In this document: positions 1-6,202 of the stretch, one piece after another
Position numbering within the stretch: the stretch's first letter is position 1
Layout of the letters: each line of letters starts with the position of its first letter
From: an uncultured Neomegalonema sp.
GTDB lineage: Bacteria > Pseudomonadota > Alphaproteobacteria > Rhodobacterales > Rhodobacteraceae
Direction of reading: 5' to 3'
Length of the DNA: 18,507 nucleotides
NCBI GenBank assembly: GCA_937958345.1
Contig: CALGNW010000073.1
Coordinates: 1 to 18,507 of the forward strand
Program-made: the position numbers and the translations under genes
The notes under the pieces: generated by a model
What the model saw: the letters and a program-made list of their open reading frames with translations, nothing else
What the model was told of the DNA's origin: nothing
The model's database searches: none

Positions 1-357
1 GATGATCAGCGCGCCGTCTACGAGGTTGCGGTTGCCAGCCAACAGGCCGCTCTCGACGCCCTGCGCCCCGGCGTCACAGCAGAAAGTGTCCACGCCGCCT
101 ATGCCGAAGTCATTCAGGGTGCGGGATATGAGTATCCGTTCCGCTGTGGCCGCGCGACAGGCTTCAGCTTTCTGGAGGCTCCGCAGCTCGTGACCGGCGA
201 TACAACGATCATTCAGCCGGGCATGGTGTTGGCTGTGGACGGATCGGTTTCGGTCGAAACCTATCGCGCACAAGTCGGTGACAGCTTTATCATCACCGAA
301 ACCGGTTGGGAGGCGTTGACCGACCATCCGAAATCCGTTGAGGATGTCATCCTATGA
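1..357 (+). CDS. M24-family (Xaa-Pro peptidase/creatinase-like) protein, C-terminal part
   Basis: The reading frame is open from base 1 to a TGA at 355-357, giving 118 residues of the C-terminal end; the start lies outside the window. The order of blocks is that of the M24 'pita-bread' fold: a helix rich in Ala ending in LRPGVTAESVHAAY, then GRATGFSFLEAP where metallo-M24 enzymes have GHGxG...HExP, then QPGMVLAVDGSV where they have PGMVxxxEP, then GDSFIITETGWEALT where they have EDxxxVTxxGxxxLT. By this eye alignment the metal-binding His and both Glu ligands are replaced by Arg, Asp and Gly. A metal-independent hydrolase (as in creatinase) or a non-peptidase role is therefore more likely than dipeptidase activity. 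It is not a close creatinase match, because creatinase keeps a GHSFG motif. It lies 69 bp upstream of a SoxB-like gene on the same strand, so the two are probably co-transcribed. Family is fairly sure; function unknown. Confidence 0.72.
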   Translation, partial: DDQRAVYEVAVASQQAALDALRPGVTAESVHAAYAEVIQGAGYEYPFRCGRATGFSFLEAPQLVTGDTTIIQPGMVLAVDGSVSVETYRAQVGDSFIITETGWEALTDHPKSVEDVIL

Positions 358-426
358 CGCATCGATCCGATCCTCGCATTTCATGGTCACCGCGCCCGGT
401 CGCGCGCAACGGGAAACCTTGAGCCA

Positions 427-1698
427 ATGGCCCGCTTTTCCGCATGGAGCGTTTTGCGCAACGGCTTGAACGGCCAGAAAAGTTGGGGCCGTCAATGGCG
501 CGATCCTGAACCTAGGGCGCATTACGACATCATCATCGTCGGTGGCGGCCTGCACGGGCTTGCGACCGCCTATTACCTCGCCAAAAACCATGGCGTGCAA
601 AACATCGCCGTGCTGGAAAAGGGCTGGATCGGCGGCGGCAATGCCGGACGCAACACCACCATCGTCCGCTCGAATTACGCCCGCCCCGGCAACCGCGAAT
701 TCTACGAACACTCCCTACGGCTGTGGGAAAATATGAGCCATGATCTCAACTACAACGTCATGTTCAGCCAACGCTCGCACATCACGTTGTTGCATACGCC
801 GGATGCAATCGACGCGGCCGCCCGTAACTACAATGTTATGCGCAAAACCGGCACGCCCGATGCCGAAATGTGGAACCTCGATCAGCTCAAACAAGCCGTC
901 CCCCATTTGGATTACAGCCCCTCGGCGCGCTTTCCGATTATGGGCGCGGCTGTGCAAAAACGCGCGGGGACCGCACGGCACGACGCCGTCGCATGGGGAT
1001 TTGCGCGGGGTGCGGATCAGCGCGGGGTCGATATTCTGCAAAACTGCGAGGTCCGCAGTATAGAGCGGGACGCGGGCAGGATCACGGCATTGGAGACATC
1101 GCGCGGCAGGATCACGGCAGGTAAGGTCGGCTTCGCGGTCGCAGGCAGTACCTCGCTGCTCTGGAATATGGCCGGTTTGGACAAATTGCCGATCGAATCG
1201 CATCTGCTTCAGGCATTTGTTTCCGAGCCGCTGAAACCGCTTCTCGATCAGGTCGTGGTGTTCGGTGTCGGGGGCGCACATTTCTACATTTCCCAATCCG
1301 ATAAGGGCGGAATGGTCTTCGGCGGCGACCTTGACTGGTACAAATCCTATGCCCAGCGCGGCAACCTGCCGATGGTGCAGGACGTCTCGCAAGCGGCCAT
1401 GTCGATCCTGCCCTGCCTTGGGCGCGTAAAGCTGTTACGCCATTGGGCGGGATTGGTTGATATGTCGATGGACGGCACGCACTTTATCTGCAAAACGCCG
1501 CTCGACAATCTGTATCTGAATGCCGGTTGGAACTACGGGGGCTTCAAGGCAACGCCGGCCTCGGGCTGGTGGTTCGCGGACCTGATCGCCAATGACCGCC
1601 CCGACCCGATGATCGCACCGTTTGATCTGCGCCGCCACGAACGGGGCTATGACATCGACGAACGCGGCGCGGGGCCAGACCCCAAGCTGCATGGATAG
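427..1698 (+). CDS. FAD-dependent oxidoreductase, sarcosine oxidase beta subunit (SoxB)-like
   Basis: A 423-residue protein, close to the usual length of about 405-420 for the beta subunit of heterotetrameric sarcosine oxidase. Residues 33-66 form the FAD-binding Rossmann motif (IIIVGGGLHG then an acidic strand end, VLEKG). GGGNAGRNTTIVRSNY (69-84) and RHDAVAWGFARGA (184-196) are typical of SoxB. His185 sits where I expect the covalently FMN-binding His of heterotetrameric sarcosine oxidase. The C-terminal GWNYGGFKATPASGWWFADLI (367-387) is the second family block. The family oxidises N-methyl or secondary amino acids. The partner genes soxD, soxA and soxG do not follow: the next gene is an M20 hydrolase. 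The protein is therefore either an orphan, pairs with subunits encoded elsewhere, or acts alone on another N-substituted amino acid. The ATG at 427 has only a weak upstream GGGAAA. No membrane segment or signal peptide is seen. Confidence 0.85.
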   Translation: MARFSAWSVLRNGLNGQKSWGRQWRDPEPRAHYDIIIVGGGLHGLATAYYLAKNHGVQNIAVLEKGWIGGGNAGRNTTIVRSNYARPGNREFYEHSLRLWENMSHDLNYNVMFSQRSHITLLHTPDAIDAAARNYNVMRKTGTPDAEMWNLDQLKQAVPHLDYSPSARFPIMGAAVQKRAGTARHDAVAWGFARGADQRGVDILQNCEVRSIERDAGRITALETSRGRITAGKVGFAVAGSTSLLWNMAGLDKLPIESHLLQAFVSEPLKPLLDQVVVFGVGGAHFYISQSDKGGMVFGGDLDWYKSYAQRGNLPMVQDVSQAAMSILPCLGRVKLLRHWAGLVDMSMDGTHFICKTPLDNLYLNAGWNYGGFKATPASGWWFADLIANDRPDPMIAPFDLRRHERGYDIDERGAGPDPKLHG

Positions 1699-1705
1699 GC
1701 CGACC

Positions 1706-1759
1706 ATGAAATCTGCGATCCGCAGCGGCCCTGACCTGAATAGCCGAGCGAGGCCCTGA
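1706..1759 (+). other. Possible 17-codon leader reading frame with a 10-bp direct repeat
   Basis: The gap between the SoxB-like and M20D genes contains ATG AAA TCT GCG..., a 17-residue frame (MKSAIRSGPDLNSRARP) ending in TGA at 1757-1759, two bases before the M20D ATG. The 10-mer GGCCCTGACC occurs at 1727-1736 and again at 1752-1761, so the second copy abuts the M20D start codon. A small hairpin CTGCG-ATC-CGCAG lies at about 1714-1726. The frame has no good ribosome-binding site and may well be chance. If translated, it could couple translation into the hydrolase gene. This is only a weak proposal. Confidence 0.12.
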
Positions 1760-1761
1760 CC

Positions 1762-2904
1762 ATGGACGACTTCCATACCCGCCTGATCGCACAGCGGCAT
1801 GACTTCCACCGCAACCCGGAACTGGGCTTTCACGAGAAACGCACGAAGGCGGCTGTCGCGGCACGGCTCCGCGAACTGGGGCTGGAGGTACACGAAGGCG
1901 TCGGCGTTGTCGGCATCCTGCGCGGGGGCAAAGGCAATCGGGCCATCGGCCTGCGCGCGGACATGGATGCTCTGCCGATTACCGAGACCAGCACACACAA
2001 TTACCCCTCACGCACCCCCGGAGTCATGCACGCCTGCGGCCATGACGGCCATATGACGATGCTGCTTGGCGGAGCCGAAATACTGGCCCGTACCCGCGAC
2101 TTTGACGGAACTGTCGTTTTCTACTTCCAGCCCAACGAGGAACATGGTCTCGGCGCGCGGGCAATGATTGACGAGGGAGTGCTCGAACGGTTTCCGGTCG
2201 AAGAGGTCTACGCCATTCACAACCTCCCCGGCGCACCGGTCGGGCAGGTATCGACCCGCGTCGGTCAGATTTGCGCCAGCGAAAGCCTGTTTGAAATCAC
2301 AATCTCCGGACAGGGCGGCCACGCGTCGATGCCCCATGTCGGCGTCGACGCGATCACCGTAGCGGCGGAAACCGTTCTGGCGCTTCAGACAATCGTCTCG
2401 CGCAAACTGGCACCGGGGTCGGGGGCTGTCGTCTCCGTAACCGAGTTGCTGACCAACGGCCAACGCAACGTCCTGCCGGGGGAAGCGATCCTCAAGGGTG
2501 ATGCCAGAGCGCGCTTTCCGGCAGATCGCAGGGCGATTGAAAAGTTTATGCGGCAAATCGCGACCGGTGTCGCGGCGACGCACGGTGTCGGTGTGGACGT
2601 CGGTTTCAACAGTGAATTTATCGAAACCATCAACGCACAAGTACCCACCGAGGCCGTGGTTCGGGCGGCGCGAAAATCCAAGCTCGATACAATACCGGAC
2701 CGGCCACCGATGAGTTTCTCGGAAGACTTCGCCCATTTCTGCGCCGCTGTCCCCGGCTGCTTCCTGCTGCTCGGCAACGGCGAGCAAGGCCCCCAGGGTC
2801 AACCTCTCCACGCTGCCGATTACGATTTCAACGACGCACTCCTGCCCATAGGCGCAAACCTCTGGGCCGAAATCGCCCGAGACCGCCTGCCAACGGACGC
2901 GTAG
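1762..2904 (+). CDS. M20D-family amidohydrolase (hippurate hydrolase/IAA-amino acid hydrolase type)
   Basis: 380 residues, the normal length for the family. It shows the complete two-metal M20D signature: MHACGHDGH (89-97, with C92 and H94), NEEHGLGA (125-132, with the Glu pair 126-127), AIHNLPG (151-157, with H153), the lid-domain GQGGHASMPH (183-192), SEDFAHF (320-326) and LHAADYDFND (349-358, with H350). Such cytoplasmic enzymes cleave an amide to free an amino acid and an acyl group; the substrate varies (hippurate, N-acetyl amino acids, N-acetyl-diaminobutyrate). It is not allantoate amidohydrolase, which belongs to another M20 branch. The ATG at 1762 follows GAGG at a spacing of about 8-9 nt. 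It lies 63 bp after the SoxB-like gene on the same strand and converges with the acyl-CoA dehydrogenase gene, 14 bp away. An active enzyme is likely; its substrate is unknown. Confidence 0.9.
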   Translation: MDDFHTRLIAQRHDFHRNPELGFHEKRTKAAVAARLRELGLEVHEGVGVVGILRGGKGNRAIGLRADMDALPITETSTHNYPSRTPGVMHACGHDGHMTMLLGGAEILARTRDFDGTVVFYFQPNEEHGLGARAMIDEGVLERFPVEEVYAIHNLPGAPVGQVSTRVGQICASESLFEITISGQGGHASMPHVGVDAITVAAETVLALQTIVSRKLAPGSGAVVSVTELLTNGQRNVLPGEAILKGDARARFPADRRAIEKFMRQIATGVAATHGVGVDVGFNSEFIETINAQVPTEAVVRAARKSKLDTIPDRPPMSFSEDFAHFCAAVPGCFLLLGNGEQGPQGQPLHAADYDFNDALLPIGANLWAEIARDRLPTDA

Positions 2905-2910
2905 CGCGTC
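2896..2910. terminator. Short hairpin at a convergent gene junction, stop codon in the loop
   Basis: GACGCG (2896-2901) and CGCGTC (2905-2910) form a perfect 6-bp stem around the loop TAG, which is the stop codon of the M20D gene. The acyl-CoA dehydrogenase gene ends at 2919 on the opposite strand. There is no T-tract on either side, so it is a poor intrinsic terminator; it could still slow polymerase or protect 3' ends at this 14-bp junction. Confidence 0.25.
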
Positions 2911-2918
2911 TCGGCACA

Positions 2919-4076
2919 TTAGTACGAGCGCGGCAGCCCCAGCACATGTTCGGCGATATAGCTCAGGATCAAATTCGTTGAAATCGGAGCGACCTGGTAC
3001 AGGCGCGTTTCGCGGTATTTGCGCTCCACATCATATTCCTCGGCAAAACCGAAACCGCCATGGGTTTGCAGGCAGGCTTCGGCGGCGGCCCATGATGCAT
3101 CCGCGCACAGCATTTTCGCGAGGTTGGCCTCCTCACCGGCGGACCCGCCAGCCTCGTAAATCCGAACAGCCTCGGCCAGCATCAATTCGGCTGCGCGCAT
3201 TCCGGCATAGGCTTTGGCAATCGGAAACTGAATACCCTGATTTTGGCCGATGGGCCGTCCGAACACCGTCCGCTCTTTCGCATAGGCCGCCGCGGTTTCG
3301 GTGAACCATTTCGCATCGCCGATACATTCAGCCGCAATCAAAATCCGCTCGGCATTCATACCCGACAGGATGTACCGGAATCCCTTACCCGCCTCTCCGA
3401 TCAGATTGGCTGCGGGCACGGGCATATCGTCAAAAAACAACTCGGTTGTCGCGTGGTTCATCATGGCGCGGATGGGCCGGATGGTCAGGCTTTTGCCGCG
3501 CACTTCCCGCATATCCACAAGAAGAACCGACAGGCCATCGGTCTTTTTCGCGCATTGATCGCGCGGCGTTGTCCGGCACAGCAGCAGCATCAGGTCCGAG
3601 TGTTCGGCGCGCGACGTCCAGATCTTCTGGCCGTTGACCAGATAGCTGTCCCCCTCCAACCGCGCCGTGGTGCGCAGGGCGGTGGTATCGGTTCCGCTGG
3701 TCGGTTCCGTCACACCAAAGGCTTGCAGGCGCAACGATCCGTCGGCAATCGAGGGCAGATACTGTCTTTTTTGCGCATCCGATCCATGGCGCAACAGCGT
3801 GCCCATCGTATACATCTGCGCGTGGCAGGCGGCGGCATTCCCGCCCGAACGATGGATCTCCTCTAAAATTGCACATCCTGCGGAAATCGGCAGGCCCAGC
3901 CCGCCGTATTCTTCCGGTATCAGCGCACTCAGATAGCCCGCCTCGGTCAGTGCCGCGACGAACTCCGCCGGATAGGCCTGCGCCCGATCACAGTCCCGCC
4001 AATACGCACCGGAAAATCCGCTGCACAGCTTTGCCACCGCGTCACGTATTTCGGGATAATCAAGATCGTAGGTCAT
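2919..4076 (-). CDS. Acyl-CoA dehydrogenase
   Basis: 385 residues with the standard three-part ACAD layout: an N-terminal helical domain (about 1-115), a beta domain with FGVTEPTSGTD (120-130) and VNGQKIWTS (147-155), and a C-terminal helical domain with ERTVFGRPIGQNQGIQ (268-283) and THGGFGFAEEYDVERKYRETR (338-358). It should oxidise an acyl-CoA to the 2-enoyl-CoA using FAD and electron-transfer flavoprotein. The Glu of the usual YEGT motif near the C-terminus is absent; the segment reads QVAPISTN (361-368). Instead Glu243 in MNAERILIAAE matches the helix-G position that carries the base in isovaleryl-CoA and long-chain dehydrogenases. The C-terminus LGLPRSY is seen in a subset of the family. 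The ATG overlaps the stop of the upstream CoA-transferase gene by 4 nt (ATGA), so the two are translationally coupled. Substrate unknown. Confidence 0.92.
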   Translation of the reverse strand: MTYDLDYPEIRDAVAKLCSGFSGAYWRDCDRAQAYPAEFVAALTEAGYLSALIPEEYGGLGLPISAGCAILEEIHRSGGNAAACHAQMYTMGTLLRHGSDAQKRQYLPSIADGSLRLQAFGVTEPTSGTDTTALRTTARLEGDSYLVNGQKIWTSRAEHSDLMLLLCRTTPRDQCAKKTDGLSVLLVDMREVRGKSLTIRPIRAMMNHATTELFFDDMPVPAANLIGEAGKGFRYILSGMNAERILIAAECIGDAKWFTETAAAYAKERTVFGRPIGQNQGIQFPIAKAYAGMRAAELMLAEAVRIYEAGGSAGEEANLAKMLCADASWAAAEACLQTHGGFGFAEEYDVERKYRETRLYQVAPISTNLILSYIAEHVLGLPRSY

Positions 4077-5200
4077 GTTGCCCTTCCGAATTCCGACCGT
4101 ATACGCGCGGTATGCTCTCCGCGTTCCGGCACATGCGCGCGGCGGCCCGCATCGGATCTCACCGGCAAATCCGCCACCGAAACGGTTTGTCCGGCAAACT
4201 CTAATGGCAAATTTCGCAGGAATTCATGTTCGGATAAATCGGACACTTCGTTCAGACGCGCGCAGGCAATTTTCGCGCCCTCCAGCGCATCAATCAGATC
4301 ATCACGTGACCGCTTGCGGAAAACCGCGTTGATTATATCGGTCAGCGCGTCGCGGTTGCTGACCCGGTCAGGGTTGTCGCCAAAGCGCGGATCAGACGCC
4401 AGCCCCGGCTGGCCCAGTATCCCGTCACAGAATACGGCAAACTCGCGATTGTTCTGAATCGAGATCATAACCACGCCATCGGCGGCCTCGAACGCGCCAT
4501 AGGGCGCAACAAATGTATGCGTCAGTCCCAACCGTTGCGGGGCCGGACCGAAATACCGGTGCCCCAGCAGCGGCATGTTCATCCAATCGGCGATCACATC
4601 AAACATGGATATCGACAGATCAATCCCCTGCCCCGTGCGACCGCGTTGGATCAGCGCGCGCAGGATGGCCGAGAATGCCGTCAGGCCGGCTGACAGGTCC
4701 GTTATGGAAACGCCCACCCGCGCGGGGCTGTCTGCTGTTCCGGTCACCGAACACAGCCCCGCTTCAGCTTGAATCAGGAAATCATAGGCCTTTTTTCTGG
4801 CTGCGGGGCCGCTGTTGCCGTAACCGGTGATCTCACAGGTAATCAGGCCGGGATTATCCGCCCGCAAATCTTCGCCGCCAAACCCGCGCCGCGCCAGCGC
4901 CCCCGGCGCAAGATTGTGCAAAAACACGTCGGCCTTGCACAGCATCGCCCGCAAAACCGCCTCGTCCTCCGGTTCGTTGAGATCAATACAGACAGATTCC
5001 TTGCCGTGGTTCAGCCAGGCAAAGATCGTGCTGTACCCGTCCGCACCGCGATCATAGCTGCGCGCAAAATCCCCCTCGGGGCGCTCGACTTTGACAACGC
5101 GCGCCCCGGCATCGGCCAACAACATACCGCAATAGGGCGCGGCGACGGCCTGCTCCAGTGACACGACAAAGATACCGTCCAACTCGCGGTTCAAACCCAT
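4073..5200 (-). CDS. CaiB/BaiF (family III) CoA-transferase
   Basis: A 375-residue protein starting at the ATG at 5200. This start is preferred because AAGGGGAG lies 11 nt upstream and the family homology begins at once (LDGIFVVSLEQAVAAPYCGM). A TTG 39 nt further upstream would add 13 poorly conserved residues. Family hallmarks are LLADAGARVVKVERPEGD (27-44), HNLAPGALARRGFG (95-108), ITGYGNSGP (124-132) and VSITDLSAGL (164-173), where Asp168 corresponds to the Asp that carries the acyl anhydride intermediate in formyl-CoA transferase. Family III enzymes move CoA between an acyl-CoA donor and a carboxylic acid, or less often act as racemases or lyases. Coupled to the acyl-CoA dehydrogenase gene by a 4-nt overlap, it probably activates the acid that the dehydrogenase then oxidises. 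The acid itself cannot be told from sequence. Confidence 0.9.
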   Translation of the reverse strand: MGLNRELDGIFVVSLEQAVAAPYCGMLLADAGARVVKVERPEGDFARSYDRGADGYSTIFAWLNHGKESVCIDLNEPEDEAVLRAMLCKADVFLHNLAPGALARRGFGGEDLRADNPGLITCEITGYGNSGPAARKKAYDFLIQAEAGLCSVTGTADSPARVGVSITDLSAGLTAFSAILRALIQRGRTGQGIDLSISMFDVIADWMNMPLLGHRYFGPAPQRLGLTHTFVAPYGAFEAADGVVMISIQNNREFAVFCDGILGQPGLASDPRFGDNPDRVSNRDALTDIINAVFRKRSRDDLIDALEGAKIACARLNEVSDLSEHEFLRNLPLEFAGQTVSVADLPVRSDAGRRAHVPERGEHTARIRSEFGRAT

Positions 5201-5332
5201 TGGCGAAATGTCTCCCCTTGCGGCTGACCCACTGGCCAAAACCTGACCGCTACCGTTATACGAAAAGCTCGGCGCGTCGATAGGGTCTCGGCAGACGCGG
5301 CGGATGGCTGAACCGGCAAAGGATCGTATCGC
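5201..5332. promoter_or_regulatory. Divergent intergenic region, CoA-transferase gene / enoyl-CoA hydratase gene
   Basis: 132 bp separate the divergent start codons and must hold promoters for both directions. I see the ribosome-binding sites (AAGGGGAG on the - strand near 5212-5219; AAAGGA on the + strand near 5318-5323). An AT-richer patch, GTTATACGAAAAG near 5257-5269, might contain a -10 element. No convincing -35/-10 pair or strong inverted repeat was found. Confidence 0.35.
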
Positions 5333-6130
5333 GTGATTTCCCAGACATACGAAACCCTCTCACTCGCAACTCCGCGCCCGCATGTCCTACAGGTAACACT
5401 GTCGCGGCCCGAGGCGTCGAACGCGATGAACACACAGCTTTCGCGCGACATCACAACATTGTTCGAGGGGCTGGCGCTCGATCCGGGCGACATCCGCTGC
5501 GTCGTTGTTACCGGCGCGGGAACCAAGGCATTCTGCGCCGGTGGTGATCTGAAAGAACGCAATGGAATGTCCGACGAGGCTTGGGGCCGTCAGCATGTTA
5601 TTTTCGAGCGCATGGTACGTGCATTGATCGACTGTCCGGTCCCGATGATCGGCGCCGTCAACGGCGCGGCCTTCGGCGGCGGATGCGAGATCGCGGCGAC
5701 AATGGATTTCATCTACGCTGCTGATACCGCCCGCTTTGCCATGACCGAGGTGACGCTCGGTATCATTCCGGGCGCAGGCGGAACCCAGACACTGGCCCGC
5801 GCCATGGGAGAGCGCCGCGCGAAAGAGCTTATCCTTTCGGGCCGGGCCTTTACGGCGGTGCAGGCGGCGGAATGGGGGCTGGTCAATGCGGTCTATCCGC
5901 AGGACGATTTACTCCCCGCGGCTCTGGAAACAGCAGAAAGGATTGCCGCCAACGCACCGATTGCGGTGCGGCAGGCCAAACAGGCCATTCATCGCGGTTT
6001 GGGCATGTCCCTCGCCGATGGACTGACATTCGAGATCGAGGCGTATAACCGCACCGTTCCGACAAACGACAGACGCGAGGGCGTCTTGGCCTTCAACGAA
6101 AAGCGCAAGGCAAAGTTCGAGGGGCGCTGA
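5333..6130 (+). CDS. Enoyl-CoA hydratase/isomerase (crotonase family)
   Basis: 265 residues, the usual crotonase length. The oxyanion-hole segments are AFCAGGDLKE (66-75) and GAAFGGGCEIA (111-121). Both catalytic glutamates of true hydratases are present: Glu119 (GGGCEIA) and Glu139 (TEVTLG), matching Glu144 and Glu164 of rat mitochondrial enoyl-CoA hydratase. GIIPGAGGTQ (143-152) is also typical. It should add water to a 2-enoyl-CoA in the cytoplasm. The start is a GTG at 5333 with AAAGGA about 9 nt upstream. The gene diverges from the CoA-transferase/acyl-CoA dehydrogenase pair, and the three enzymes could give CoA activation, dehydrogenation and hydration in sequence. The order resembles the activities of carnitine (cai) gene sets, but the residues do not prove such a substrate. 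Confidence 0.92.
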   Translation: MISQTYETLSLATPRPHVLQVTLSRPEASNAMNTQLSRDITTLFEGLALDPGDIRCVVVTGAGTKAFCAGGDLKERNGMSDEAWGRQHVIFERMVRALIDCPVPMIGAVNGAAFGGGCEIAATMDFIYAADTARFAMTEVTLGIIPGAGGTQTLARAMGERRAKELILSGRAFTAVQAAEWGLVNAVYPQDDLLPAALETAERIAANAPIAVRQAKQAIHRGLGMSLADGLTFEIEAYNRTVPTNDRREGVLAFNEKRKAKFEGR

Positions 6131-6140
6131 TAGCACCCAT

Positions 6141-6171
6141 AAAAAAAGCCCGGCGATTTCCCGCCGGACTT
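6141..6171 (-). terminator. Intrinsic terminator of the ureide/permease operon
   Basis: On the - strand the sequence reads AAG-T-CCGGCG, loop GGAAAT, CGCCGG-G-CTT, followed by a run of seven T (6147 to 6141). The stem has nine pairs around one mismatch. It lies 31 nt past the stop codon of the NCS2 permease gene, so it closes the puuE/uraD-allE-allA-permease operon. For the converging + strand hydratase transcript the same stem is followed only by a weak T-poor stretch, though it may also act there. Confidence 0.85.
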
Positions 6172-6202
6172 CTGGTTATTTAAAAGACACCCGAAGGGGC
6201 GC

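Noticed and set aside
1..1698. Calling the first two genes a creatinase-sarcosine oxidase pair for creatine breakdown.
   Set aside because: The M24 fragment lacks creatinase-type GHSFG and other creatinase C-terminal features, and the sox partner subunits are absent; kept only as a loose analogy.
1762..2904. Reading the M20 hydrolase as allantoate amidohydrolase (AllC) to close the ureide pathway.
   Set aside because: Its motifs (MHACGHDGH, FQPNEEHGLGA, LHAADYDFND) are those of the M20D hippurate/IAA-amide hydrolase branch, and it is in a separate transcription unit.
5201..5239. Upstream TTG start for the CaiB-type CoA-transferase.
   Set aside because: It would add 13 unconserved residues; the ATG at 5200 has AAGGGGAG upstream and matches the family start.
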